This document shows, in pieces, positions 1 to 6,016 of a stretch of DNA of 6,239 bases; within the stretch, counting starts at the first letter, position 1; each line of letters begins with the position of its first letter. Below the pieces are notes generated by a model, which saw nothing but the letters and a program-made list of their open reading frames with translations, searched no databases and was not told the DNA's origin. This stretch comes from an uncultured Lachnospiraceae bacterium (lineage in GTDB: Bacteria > Bacillota > Clostridia > Lachnospirales > Lachnospiraceae), in assembly GCA_945492935.1 (NCBI GenBank), contig CALYVE010000113.1:1-6239 (forward strand), written 5' to 3'. Both the position numbers and the translations under genes were made by a program.

Positions 1-2229
1 ATTATTCGTCTAGGTACATCAAAGTCTTTGGCCGGTTGTGAAACCGTTCTTATGCTGTATGATTGCGATGCAACAGACGGACGATGGAGAACGTATCAGT
101 TACATGCCGGAGACAATAGTATTGGACGTATTGATGGCTGTGATATTAAGATTAATAATGTCGCTGTATCGCGTTTACATGCAGGAATTCGCGAGATTAA
201 CGGTGAATTTTTCTTGTTTGATAATAAATCAGCGAATGGCGTATTCCTGAATGGTGTACGTATTAGTAAGCCATGTAAGCTTTCAAACAAGGATTTGTTT
301 ACAATTTTGAATGCGACCTTCATTTATGACAATGGGCAACTGTATTACAAGATGAATTCGGAAGGTATCGCTCTTGAAATCCGAAAGCTTAATAAGGTTG
401 TTCCTTCCAAGCATGGTAAGAAGACGATTCTTGATCAGGTTGATCTTAGTATTGGTGCGAATGAATTCGTCGCAATTATAGGAGGTTCCGGCGCGGGTAA
501 GACAACGCTTATGACAGCGATGAGTGGTTTTGATACAGATATTACCGGTGATGTTTACTGTAATGGTATCAATCTTCGTGAGAATTTCCAGACATTGAAG
601 AATATTATTGGTTTTGTTCCGCAGCAGGATATTATATACGAAAATATTACGCTTAAGAAGATGCTCTATTATACGGCAAAACTAAAGATGCCGGAAGATA
701 CATCGAAGGATGAAATTGAAAGGCGTATTCATGATGTATTACAGATGGTCGAGCTTTTAGAACATCAGGATACCTATATTCGAAGACTTTCGGGTGGCCA
801 GAAGAAGCGTGCCAGTATTGCGGTAGAGCTTCTTGCGAACCCGGGACTTTTCTTCCTGGATGAGCCAACCTCCGGTCTCGATCCGGGAACAGAGGAGCAC
901 TTGATGCACACGTTAAGTCGACTTTCGAAGGAGCAGGAGAAAACCATTATTATGGTAACGCACACAACAAATAATTTGCATTTGTGCGATAAGGTTATCA
1001 TAATGGGCTATGGTGGAAAGCTTTGTTACTGTGGCAAACCTGAGGGTGTTGAGGAGTTCTTCCAGACAAAGGATATTGTTCGTGTTTATGACATGATTAC
1101 AGAGGACACGGCTTCTTGGGAGAATCGTTTCAAAAACTCCGGAATCAACCGGTTAAACGATGTAAATAGCGATACGAATAAGAGCGAAATTAAGACGAAA
1201 TCAGTCAGCAGTATGAATCAGCTGTCTGTACTTACGAGAAGATATATTACATTGATTAAGAATGATCTTGAGCGTTTAGCGATGATTTTCCTGCAACCGA
1301 TTCTTATTGGTATTTTGATGGCGGTTGTTGCAGAAAAGGGTATATTTGATAAGATGTTTGAAACAAGGTCGATTCTGTTTGCGCTTATGAGTGCCGGAAT
1401 TTGGATGGGATTGTTTAATACCATTCAGGAGATTTATAAAGAGCGAGTCATACTGAAACGAGAATACATGGCGAATCTGAAGTTACCGATTTATATGCTT
1501 TCGAAGTATATTGTTCAGGCTATGATTGCAGTTGTTCAGTCCGTTCTTATGATAGCGGTCTTTGTTGCAATCAAGGGCTCTCCGAAGTGTTCGGGTGTTG
1601 TATTTGGCAATGCGGTCTTTGAGATGATGGTAACAATTTTTGTTACGATTCTTGTATCAGCAGGTTTTGGACTTCTTATATCTGCGTGTTCAAAGAATGG
1701 TGACCGTGCTATGACAATCGCCCCATTCGTACTGATTATTCAGTTGTTATTCTCAGGAATTTTGTTTGCATTAAATGGTGTAACTGAGAAGGTGTCCTAT
1801 GTGACAATCAGCCGCTGGTCGATGGAAGCCCTTGGCAGTACAAATGGCTTAAATGAACTGGAACCGATTGGTGCAAAAGCGCAAAAGGAAGCAGAAGAAA
1901 AGCAACAGGAGCTGATTGATGAGACAAATGCTTCAATTGCTGAAATGCAGGCATCGTATGATGAAACGATTAATCAGATGCAGGATGCGATTGAGTATTA
2001 TTCTATCTATGCAAATGATCCGCAGGAATACGATACATATGTTTCTACGCCTGTTACGATTGAGGCACCGGAAGATGAGGATGCAGACGCCAAAAAGGAT
2101 GAAGATCCGATGTTTGTTCGAAAGAGCGGACATGTGGCACTTTGCTGGTTGTATCTTCTCGGAGCAACCGTCCTGTTTGCAGGTGCAAGTTGTCTTATTC
2201 TTACAAAGTTAAAGGATGAACAACGTTAG
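1..2229 (+). CDS. FHA domain-ABC transporter fusion (ABCG-like ATPase plus permease), 5' end outside window
   Basis: This is a single-chain exporter half: a phosphothreonine-binding FHA domain, an ABC ATPase and an ABC2-type permease. The reading frame is open back to base 1. The first possible start, TTG at 28, has no ribosome binding site, so I treat the gene as 5'-partial. Residues below are numbered from that TTG. FHA is about 20-100, with GR 33-34, SR-x-H 48-51, N70 and NG 75-76. ATPase is about 115-345: Walker A GGSGAGKTT 152-160, Q-loop glutamines 199-200, signature LSGGQ 254-258, Walker B ending in D278-E279, D-loop SGLD 282-285 and H-loop H312. All catalytic residues are present. Hydrophobic helices lie near 417-436, 449-466, 488-515, 531-554, 562-582 and 702-725. 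A loop of about 120 residues before the last helix holds a coiled coil (about 617-660) and an acidic stretch (679-693). The architecture resembles Mycobacterium tuberculosis Rv1747, an FHA-ABC protein controlled by kinase PknF, so regulation by a Ser/Thr kinase is inferred. The substrate is unknown. The gene ends at the hairpin at 2254-2289. Confidence 0.93.
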   Translation: MIRLGTSKSLAGCETVLMLYDCDATDGRWRTYQLHAGDNSIGRIDGCDIKINNVAVSRLHAGIREINGEFFLFDNKSANGVFLNGVRISKPCKLSNKDLFTILNATFIYDNGQLYYKMNSEGIALEIRKLNKVVPSKHGKKTILDQVDLSIGANEFVAIIGGSGAGKTTLMTAMSGFDTDITGDVYCNGINLRENFQTLKNIIGFVPQQDIIYENITLKKMLYYTAKLKMPEDTSKDEIERRIHDVLQMVELLEHQDTYIRRLSGGQKKRASIAVELLANPGLFFLDEPTSGLDPGTEEHLMHTLSRLSKEQEKTIIMVTHTTNNLHLCDKVIIMGYGGKLCYCGKPEGVEEFFQTKDIVRVYDMITEDTASWENRFKNSGINRLNDVNSDTNKSEIKTKSVSSMNQLSVLTRRYITLIKNDLERLAMIFLQPILIGILMAVVAEKGIFDKMFETRSILFALMSAGIWMGLFNTIQEIYKERVILKREYMANLKLPIYMLSKYIVQAMIAVVQSVLMIAVFVAIKGSPKCSGVVFGNAVFEMMVTIFVTILVSAGFGLLISACSKNGDRAMTIAPFVLIIQLLFSGILFALNGVTEKVSYVTISRWSMEALGSTNGLNELEPIGAKAQKEAEEKQQELIDETNASIAEMQASYDETINQMQDAIEYYSIYANDPQEYDTYVSTPVTIEAPEDEDADAKKDEDPMFVRKSGHVALCWLYLLGATVLFAGASCLILTKLKDEQR

Positions 2230-2253
2230 TTGTGTTATTTAACAGAAATACAT

Positions 2254-2289
2254 AAAAATAACCGCAGGTTTATGCCTGCGGTTATTTTT
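2254..2289. terminator. Bidirectional intrinsic terminator
   Basis: A perfect 15-bp inverted repeat (2254-2268 pairing with 2275-2289) has a 6-nt loop. The GC-rich core CCGCAGG/CCTGCGG is flanked by AAAAATAA on the left and TTATTTTT on the right, so either strand gives a stem followed by a U-tract. It lies 24 nt after the stop codon of the plus-strand ABC gene and 24 nt after the stop of the minus-strand transglycosylase. This fits one terminator shared by two convergent genes. Confidence 0.93.
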
Positions 2290-2313
2290 GTGAAACAATT
2301 TATGAAACAACAC

Positions 2314-3033
2314 TTATGAATGGTATATTATTTTCATGATATATTCGAAATATTCCAGAAATTTGAGGTAATCATCCGAAGAAAAAATATTGTTCAATTC
2401 TTCTTTTGTATAAAATGTATTTGTTGAATTAGGAGTACCGGCAGCGTTACCGGTAGCTGCTTTATAAGCAGAAGTAATTTGTGTGTTTGCTGTGCTTGGT
2501 GCACCGGATTCTAACATACCAAGAATCTTTGCAACATAATTTTGTGTTTCCTTAAACGGAGGTACACCGCCATATTTTGCAACATTGCCGGAACCAGCAT
2601 TATATGCAGCAAGCATAAGTGTTGTGTCACCGTTGTATAAATTCGAAAGCTGACTCAAAAGCTTTGCACCGCCCATAATGTTCTGGTAAGGGTCATAAGC
2701 ATCCGTAACACCGAGAGACTGTGCCGTGCCCGGCATAAGTTGCATAATACCCATTGCCCCGCAATAGGAGGTTGCATTTGCGTTGTAGCCTGATTCTGCG
2801 TAAGCTACAGCCTTTAGTAAATCGTAGGATATACCATAGGTTTCAGAGGCCTCTCGAAAAATATCATCTAAGCTGCGTTTGGTTGTTGTTGCCTGTTTGG
2901 TCGCATTAATGTTTGCTGTTTCGGCAGCTAATACTTCTTCAAAAGGCGTTGCAGCAGCTGTCTGTCCGGTTGCCCCGGTTGGTGAATATGCAGTTGTATC
3001 GTCAATATATCCGATGCCCTCAATGAAACGCAT
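2314..3033 (-). CDS. Lytic transglycosylase, SLT/GH23 domain, no obvious signal peptide
   Basis: A 239-residue protein predicted to cleave the MurNAc-GlcNAc bond of peptidoglycan, forming 1,6-anhydro-MurNAc ends. The SLT domain covers about 54-175 and carries the family motifs in order: catalytic Glu80 in AYAES (77-81), GAMGIMQLMP (92-101) and AAYNAGSGNV (142-151). The first 50 residues are rich in Ala and Thr with no hydrophobic core, so no Sec signal peptide or membrane anchor is visible. They include a TPFEEVL segment (29-35) of the sort found in signal-less clostridial and Bacillus CwlQ-like enzymes. After the domain comes a low-complexity Ala/Thr/Asn linker (about 176-205) and a short aromatic, acidic tail (206-239). 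The ATG at 3033 is chosen because AAAGGAG lies 7 nt upstream. It is transcribed divergently from nnr and looks monocistronic, ending at the shared terminator. Flagellar export or a non-classical route are possible but not shown here. Confidence 0.92.
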   Translation of the reverse strand: MRFIEGIGYIDDTTAYSPTGATGQTAAATPFEEVLAAETANINATKQATTTKRSLDDIFREASETYGISYDLLKAVAYAESGYNANATSYCGAMGIMQLMPGTAQSLGVTDAYDPYQNIMGGAKLLSQLSNLYNGDTTLMLAAYNAGSGNVAKYGGVPPFKETQNYVAKILGMLESGAPSTANTQITSAYKAATGNAAGTPNSTNTFYTKEELNNIFSSDDYLKFLEYFEYIMKIIYHS

Positions 3034-3040
3034 AGAAAGA

Positions 3041-3047
3041 CTCCTTT
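3041..3047 (-). promoter_or_regulatory. Ribosome binding site of the lytic transglycosylase gene
   Basis: On the minus strand the sequence reads AAAGGAG, 7 nt before the ATG at 3033. This is a strong, well-spaced Shine-Dalgarno match and fixes the start codon. Confidence 0.85.
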
Positions 3048-3091
3048 GTTTTATTTTTTATATCGTCCGGCTTTCATAAATGATTAATGAG

Positions 3092-3100
3092 ATTGTAGCA
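3092..3100 (-). promoter_or_regulatory. Candidate extended -10 promoter for the lytic transglycosylase gene
   Basis: The minus strand reads TGC-TACAAT, an extended -10 element (TGn plus 5 of 6 matches to TATAAT). Transcription would start near 3085, giving a leader of about 50 nt before the ATG at 3033. The -35 region at the usual distance is a poor match, as is common for extended -10 promoters. It is inferred from pattern only. Confidence 0.5.
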
Positions 3101-3140
3101 CAAAATCGGACAAAATACCATTAAATTGTTGCTCAGTTTC

Positions 3141-3169
3141 TTGAATAATAGCTTGTACTATTGTATGAT
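3141..3169 (+). promoter_or_regulatory. Candidate sigma-A promoter for the nnr-alr operon
   Basis: TTGAAT (3141-3146) and TATGAT (3164-3169) are separated by exactly 17 nt. They match the -35 consensus at 4 of 6 positions and the -10 consensus at 5 of 6. Transcription would start near 3176, leaving a leader of about 100 nt before the nnr ATG. No riboswitch fold or attenuator hairpin is evident in that leader. The element lies back to back with the minus-strand promoter at 3092-3100. Confidence 0.6.
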
Positions 3170-3252
3170 ATACCATAGGGTCAAAATAGAAAAAGAGAAT
3201 CAAGAAGGATCGAACAGATTACAGGCATTTGTCGATAAATGAATGTGCATAA

Positions 3253-3264
3253 CATATTAATATG
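3253..3264. repeat. 12-bp perfect palindrome just ahead of the nnr ribosome binding site
   Basis: CATATTAATATG is a perfect 12-bp palindrome whose last G is also the first base of the GGAGG ribosome binding site of nnr. It could be an operator half-site pair or a weak RNA hairpin (4 bp, TTAA loop). AT-rich palindromes of this length also arise by chance, and no regulator is identifiable, so its role is open. Confidence 0.35.
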
Positions 3265-3268
3265 GAGG
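3264..3268 (+). promoter_or_regulatory. Ribosome binding site of nnr, decides the start codon
   Basis: GGAGG lies 6 nt before the ATG at 3275. An in-frame ATG at 3239 would add 12 residues but has no Shine-Dalgarno sequence and would place this motif inside the coding region. The later ATG is therefore preferred. Confidence 0.85.
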
Positions 3269-3274
3269 CGTATT

Positions 3275-4771
3275 ATGAAATATATTGTTAGTGGAACAGA
3301 GATGGCGGAAATTGACACCTATGCAACAAAGGTAATTGGCCTTTCACAAATGGCTTTGATGGAGCGGGCGGCATTGAAAACCTTTGAATTTATCCGTTCC
3401 AAATTTCCGAATCGGATTAAAGTATTAGTAGCGGTTACAGGCGGAAATAATGGTGGTGACGGCATTGCACTTGCCAGAATGCTCAGCCAGTTCGGTGATG
3501 ATGTTGAAGTCTATTACATTGATGAGAACGGACATCAGAGTGAGGGTTTTACAAAACAATATGAGATTGCTAAGAAATTGCAAATTCGTTTTATTGATGA
3601 GCTTGTCGAGTCAGGATACGATGTTGTGGTGGACGCTTTGTTTGGTGTAGGACTTTGTCGTGCGATTTCCGGAAAGCATGAAGAGACGGTTCGTATGCTG
3701 AATGATTTAAAGGGCTTCAAGCTTGCAATTGATATTCCTTCCGGTGTAGATGCATATACCGGATTTATTAGAGGCGTTGCATTTAAGGCAGATGCCACAG
3801 TGACGTTTGGACTTATGAAGCTTGGCCTTATGAGAGGAATCGGTACCGAATACAGTGGTCAGGTTGAGGTTGTTGGAATTGGCTTCCCAAAACAGGCGGT
3901 AGAATATGTTTCGCCGAAGCTTTATACATATGAATTAAAGGATATTGATCATTTGCTTCCGTCAAGACGTGCAGATACACATAAAGGAAGCTATGGTAAG
4001 GTTGGTATTATCGGTGGCAGTAAGAATATGGCAGGGGCGGTTCTTTTCTCCGCAGAAGCAGCCTACCGTATGGGATGTGGCCTTGTAAAGGTTTGTACCG
4101 ATGAGGTGAATCGTGAGATTGTACAGACAAAGCTTCCGGAGGCGCTTCTCGATACATACAACAGAGAGGATAAACTTTCCATCGAAAAGAGCATATGGGC
4201 GATGATGGATTGGGCTGATGTGCTTGTTGTAGGTCCCGGAATTGGCCAGACAGAGGCGGCTTCGACGATTGTCAAGCAGGTACTTCGTTACTACGAAAGG
4301 ACAGTTGTGTTAGATGCGGATGGCCTTAATATTCTATCGAAAAACATGGATTTGTTGACGGAAACACGTTCGCAAATTGTAATTACACCACATTTGCTTG
4401 AGATGTCCAGACTTTGCGGACTTACAACTTCAGAAATCAAAGAGAAAATGATGGAGACAGCACAGAACTTTGCACAGGAGCATAAGCTTACCGTTGTATT
4501 GAAGGACTCCAGAACAATCGTTTCAGATGGTTCCGCGCAGGCGTACCTCAACTGGACAGGTAACAATGGAATGGCAACCGGTGGAACGGGAGATGTTCTT
4601 TCCGGTATGATTGTAGGACTTATTGCACAGGGAATGGAGCCGTTTGAGGCTGCAAAGCTTGGTGTATATTTACATGGTCTTGCCGGGGAGAAGGCGGCTA
4701 TGTCTGTAGGCTGCTACAGTATGCTTGCCGGCGACATCGTCAAAAGTATAACAAAGGTGTTGGAGGGCTAA
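3275..4771 (+). CDS. nnr: Bifunctional NAD(P)H-hydrate repair enzyme (epimerase plus ADP-dependent dehydratase)
   Basis: A 498-residue cytosolic metabolite-repair enzyme. The N-terminal NnrE (YjeF_N) domain, about 1-215, interconverts the R and S forms of NAD(P)HX. The C-terminal NnrD (ribokinase-like) domain, about 225-497, dehydrates S-NAD(P)HX back to NAD(P)H, using ADP in bacteria. Epimerase motifs: TGGNNGGDG (55-63), VVDALFGVGL (118-127) and AIDIPSGVDA (151-160). Dehydratase motifs: HKGSYGKVGIIGG (236-248), GPGIGQ (320-325), VLDADGLN (345-352) and GTGDVLSG (437-444) with the expected catalytic Asp440. The usual TPHPGE motif reads TPHLLE (371-376), with Pro and Gly both replaced by Leu. 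Length fits the fused bacterial form. The ATG at 3275 is chosen for its GGAGG site; an ATG at 3239 is in frame but unsupported. It is the first gene of an operon with alr, which starts 4 nt after its stop. Confidence 0.95.
   Translation: MKYIVSGTEMAEIDTYATKVIGLSQMALMERAALKTFEFIRSKFPNRIKVLVAVTGGNNGGDGIALARMLSQFGDDVEVYYIDENGHQSEGFTKQYEIAKKLQIRFIDELVESGYDVVVDALFGVGLCRAISGKHEETVRMLNDLKGFKLAIDIPSGVDAYTGFIRGVAFKADATVTFGLMKLGLMRGIGTEYSGQVEVVGIGFPKQAVEYVSPKLYTYELKDIDHLLPSRRADTHKGSYGKVGIIGGSKNMAGAVLFSAEAAYRMGCGLVKVCTDEVNREIVQTKLPEALLDTYNREDKLSIEKSIWAMMDWADVLVVGPGIGQTEAASTIVKQVLRYYERTVVLDADGLNILSKNMDLLTETRSQIVITPHLLEMSRLCGLTTSEIKEKMMETAQNFAQEHKLTVVLKDSRTIVSDGSAQAYLNWTGNNGMATGGTGDVLSGMIVGLIAQGMEPFEAAKLGVYLHGLAGEKAAMSVGCYSMLAGDIVKSITKVLEG
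4762..4767 (+). promoter_or_regulatory. Ribosome binding site of alr, inside the end of nnr
   Basis: GGAGGG overlaps the last codons of nnr and lies 8 nt before the alr GTG at 4776. An ATG at 4771 overlaps the nnr stop codon (TAATG) but is only 3 nt from this site, is out of frame with alr and ends after 7 codons. The arrangement suggests translational coupling of nnr and alr. Confidence 0.8.
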
Positions 4772-4775
4772 TGTC

Positions 4776-5945
4776 GTGGTTCGTGAACATATAGGTTTTA
4801 ATCGTGTATATGCAAGAATTGATTTGGATAATATCAGATTTAATGTTTCTGCAATGAAGGCACTAACAAAACCGGATATGAAAACACTTGCAGTCATTAA
4901 GGCAGATGGATATGGACATGGTGCTGTCATGCTTGCAAAGCATTTGGATGATCTTGTTGATTATTATGGAGTTGCAACCTGTGATGAAGCTGTGGAGCTT
5001 CGGAATGCCGATATTGAAAAACCAATCTTAATCATCGGGTATACAGATTGCTCGGACTTTGAGCGATTGCTTGCATATAATATAACACAGGCAGTCTATA
5101 ATGTGGAAGAATGCAAAAAGCTGTCAGAGCTTGCAGTTTCCCGGAATAAGAAAGCAAAAGTGCACATCAAGGTTGACACCGGGATGTCCAGAATCGGTTT
5201 TGAGGTCTCGGAACATGATATTTGTGAGGCTGCTAAAATATTTGAATTACCGGGCATAGAGGTAGAAGGAATTTTTACGCATTATGCCAAAGCAGACGAA
5301 AAAGATAAGACATTTGCAAAGTTGCAGAAGAAACGTTTCCTCACATTTATTCGTGGATTAGAAACGCTTGGATATTCTATCCCGATCAAGCATATTGACA
5401 ACAGTGCAGGTGTGATGGAGCTTGATGACAATGAATTCGATATGGTCAGACTTGGAATTGTAACATACGGTCTATATCCTTCACAGGAGGTTGATCATGG
5501 GATAGAAATAAAGCCTGCCATGTCTTTGATTACACATGTTTCGCATGTTAAGACATTACCTGTAGGTGTTGGAATTAGTTATGGCGGAACCTTTGTCACA
5601 TCCAAACCAACGAAGGTCGCAACGCTTACCGTCGGATATGCAGATGGTTATCCGCGTGCACAGTCCAATATTGGCCGTGTGTTAATTCACGGCTGCTATG
5701 CACCGATTTTGGGGCGCGTATGCATGGATCAAATCATGATTGATGTAACGGATATTAAGGATGTTCATGTGCGGGATGAAGTCATTTTGATTGGTCAGGA
5801 TGGAGAAAAACGTATCTCTGTTGAAGAGGTTGCCGCACCGGCTGCAAGCTTCAATTATGAGCTTGTATGCAATGTTGCAAGACGTGTGCCACGTGTGTAT
5901 TGCCGTGATGGCAAAGATATTTGTTGTGTAAATTACTTGCTCTAA
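4776..5945 (+). CDS. alr: Alanine racemase (PLP-dependent)
   Basis: A 389-residue enzyme converting L-alanine to D-alanine for the D-Ala-D-Ala ends of peptidoglycan, acting in the cytosol as a dimer with shared active sites. The fold-type III barrel spans about 13-240 and the beta-domain about 245-383. The PLP lysine is Lys42 in AVIKADGYGHGA (39-50). Arg139 in DTGMSRIGF is expected to contact the cofactor. HIDNSAG (206-212) and RLGIVTYGLYP (225-235) are family signatures. The second catalytic base is Tyr269 in GISYGG, and CMDQ (316-319) completes the substrate pocket. The length is typical and all key residues are present. The GTG start at 4776 has GGAGGG 8 nt upstream; the next in-frame Met (27) would remove the conserved ARIDL strand. 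It lies 4 nt behind nnr and 71 nt ahead of mazF. A position beside mazF is common in Firmicutes and points to the housekeeping alr rather than a catabolic copy. Confidence 0.97.
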   Translation: MVREHIGFNRVYARIDLDNIRFNVSAMKALTKPDMKTLAVIKADGYGHGAVMLAKHLDDLVDYYGVATCDEAVELRNADIEKPILIIGYTDCSDFERLLAYNITQAVYNVEECKKLSELAVSRNKKAKVHIKVDTGMSRIGFEVSEHDICEAAKIFELPGIEVEGIFTHYAKADEKDKTFAKLQKKRFLTFIRGLETLGYSIPIKHIDNSAGVMELDDNEFDMVRLGIVTYGLYPSQEVDHGIEIKPAMSLITHVSHVKTLPVGVGISYGGTFVTSKPTKVATLTVGYADGYPRAQSNIGRVLIHGCYAPILGRVCMDQIMIDVTDIKDVHVRDEVILIGQDGEKRISVEEVAAPAASFNYELVCNVARRVPRVYCRDGKDICCVNYLL

Positions 5946-5968
5946 AAAACGTATACAACAGATGACAA

Positions 5969-5997
5969 TTGGAAATACTTTCATTAGTTTTTAGAAT
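5969..5997 (+). promoter_or_regulatory. Candidate promoter between alr and mazF
   Basis: TTGGAA (5969-5974) and TAGAAT (5992-5997) are 17 nt apart, matching the -35 consensus at 4 of 6 positions and the -10 at 5 of 6. The predicted start, near 6003-6005, would fall on the mazF ribosome binding site and leave a leader of only about 12-14 nt. Either this is a weak, nearly leaderless promoter or a chance match in AT-rich DNA. No convincing terminator separates alr from mazF, so read-through from the nnr promoter is also expected. Confidence 0.35.
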
Positions 5998-6001
5998 TAA
6001 T

Positions 6002-6006
6002 AGGAG
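6002..6006 (+). promoter_or_regulatory. Ribosome binding site of mazF
   Basis: AGGAG lies 10 nt before the TTG at 6017. An in-frame GTG at 6008 is only 1 nt from this site, too close for initiation, so TTG is the likely start. Confidence 0.65.
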
Positions 6007-6016
6007 TGTGATACAG

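Noticed and set aside
28..30. TTG as the true start of the FHA-ABC gene
   Set aside because: No Shine-Dalgarno sequence precedes it and the frame stays open to base 1, so the gene most likely begins outside the window.
1916..2212. 98-codon plus-strand frame inside the ABC gene
   Set aside because: It is an Arg/Met-rich out-of-frame reading of the coiled-coil region and lacks a ribosome binding site.
3048..3140. Flagellar sigma-28 promoter for the transglycosylase gene
   Set aside because: GCCGGACGATA and CCGATTT resemble the -10 element of that class, but neither has a TAAA-type -35 at the right distance. The extended -10 TGCTACAAT is a better candidate.
2828..3179. Repeated GATATACCATAGG at 2828-2840 and 3167-3179
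   Set aside because: One copy lies inside the transglycosylase gene and one overlaps the nnr promoter. A 13-nt match in 6 kb is close to chance and there is no further structure.
3239..3274. Twelve-residue N-terminal extension of Nnr from ATG 3239
   Set aside because: It has no ribosome binding site, and a clear GGAGG lies 6 nt before the ATG at 3275. The extension has no family similarity.
5682..5984. 100-codon minus-strand frame opposite the end of alr
   Set aside because: It lies antisense to conserved alr sequence, has a Cys/Ile-rich composition and matches no recognisable domain.
5942..5994. Possible terminator between alr and mazF
   Set aside because: CTAAAAAAC and GTTTTTAG are roughly complementary, but the stem would be almost all A-T with a loop of more than 30 nt and no following T-tract.
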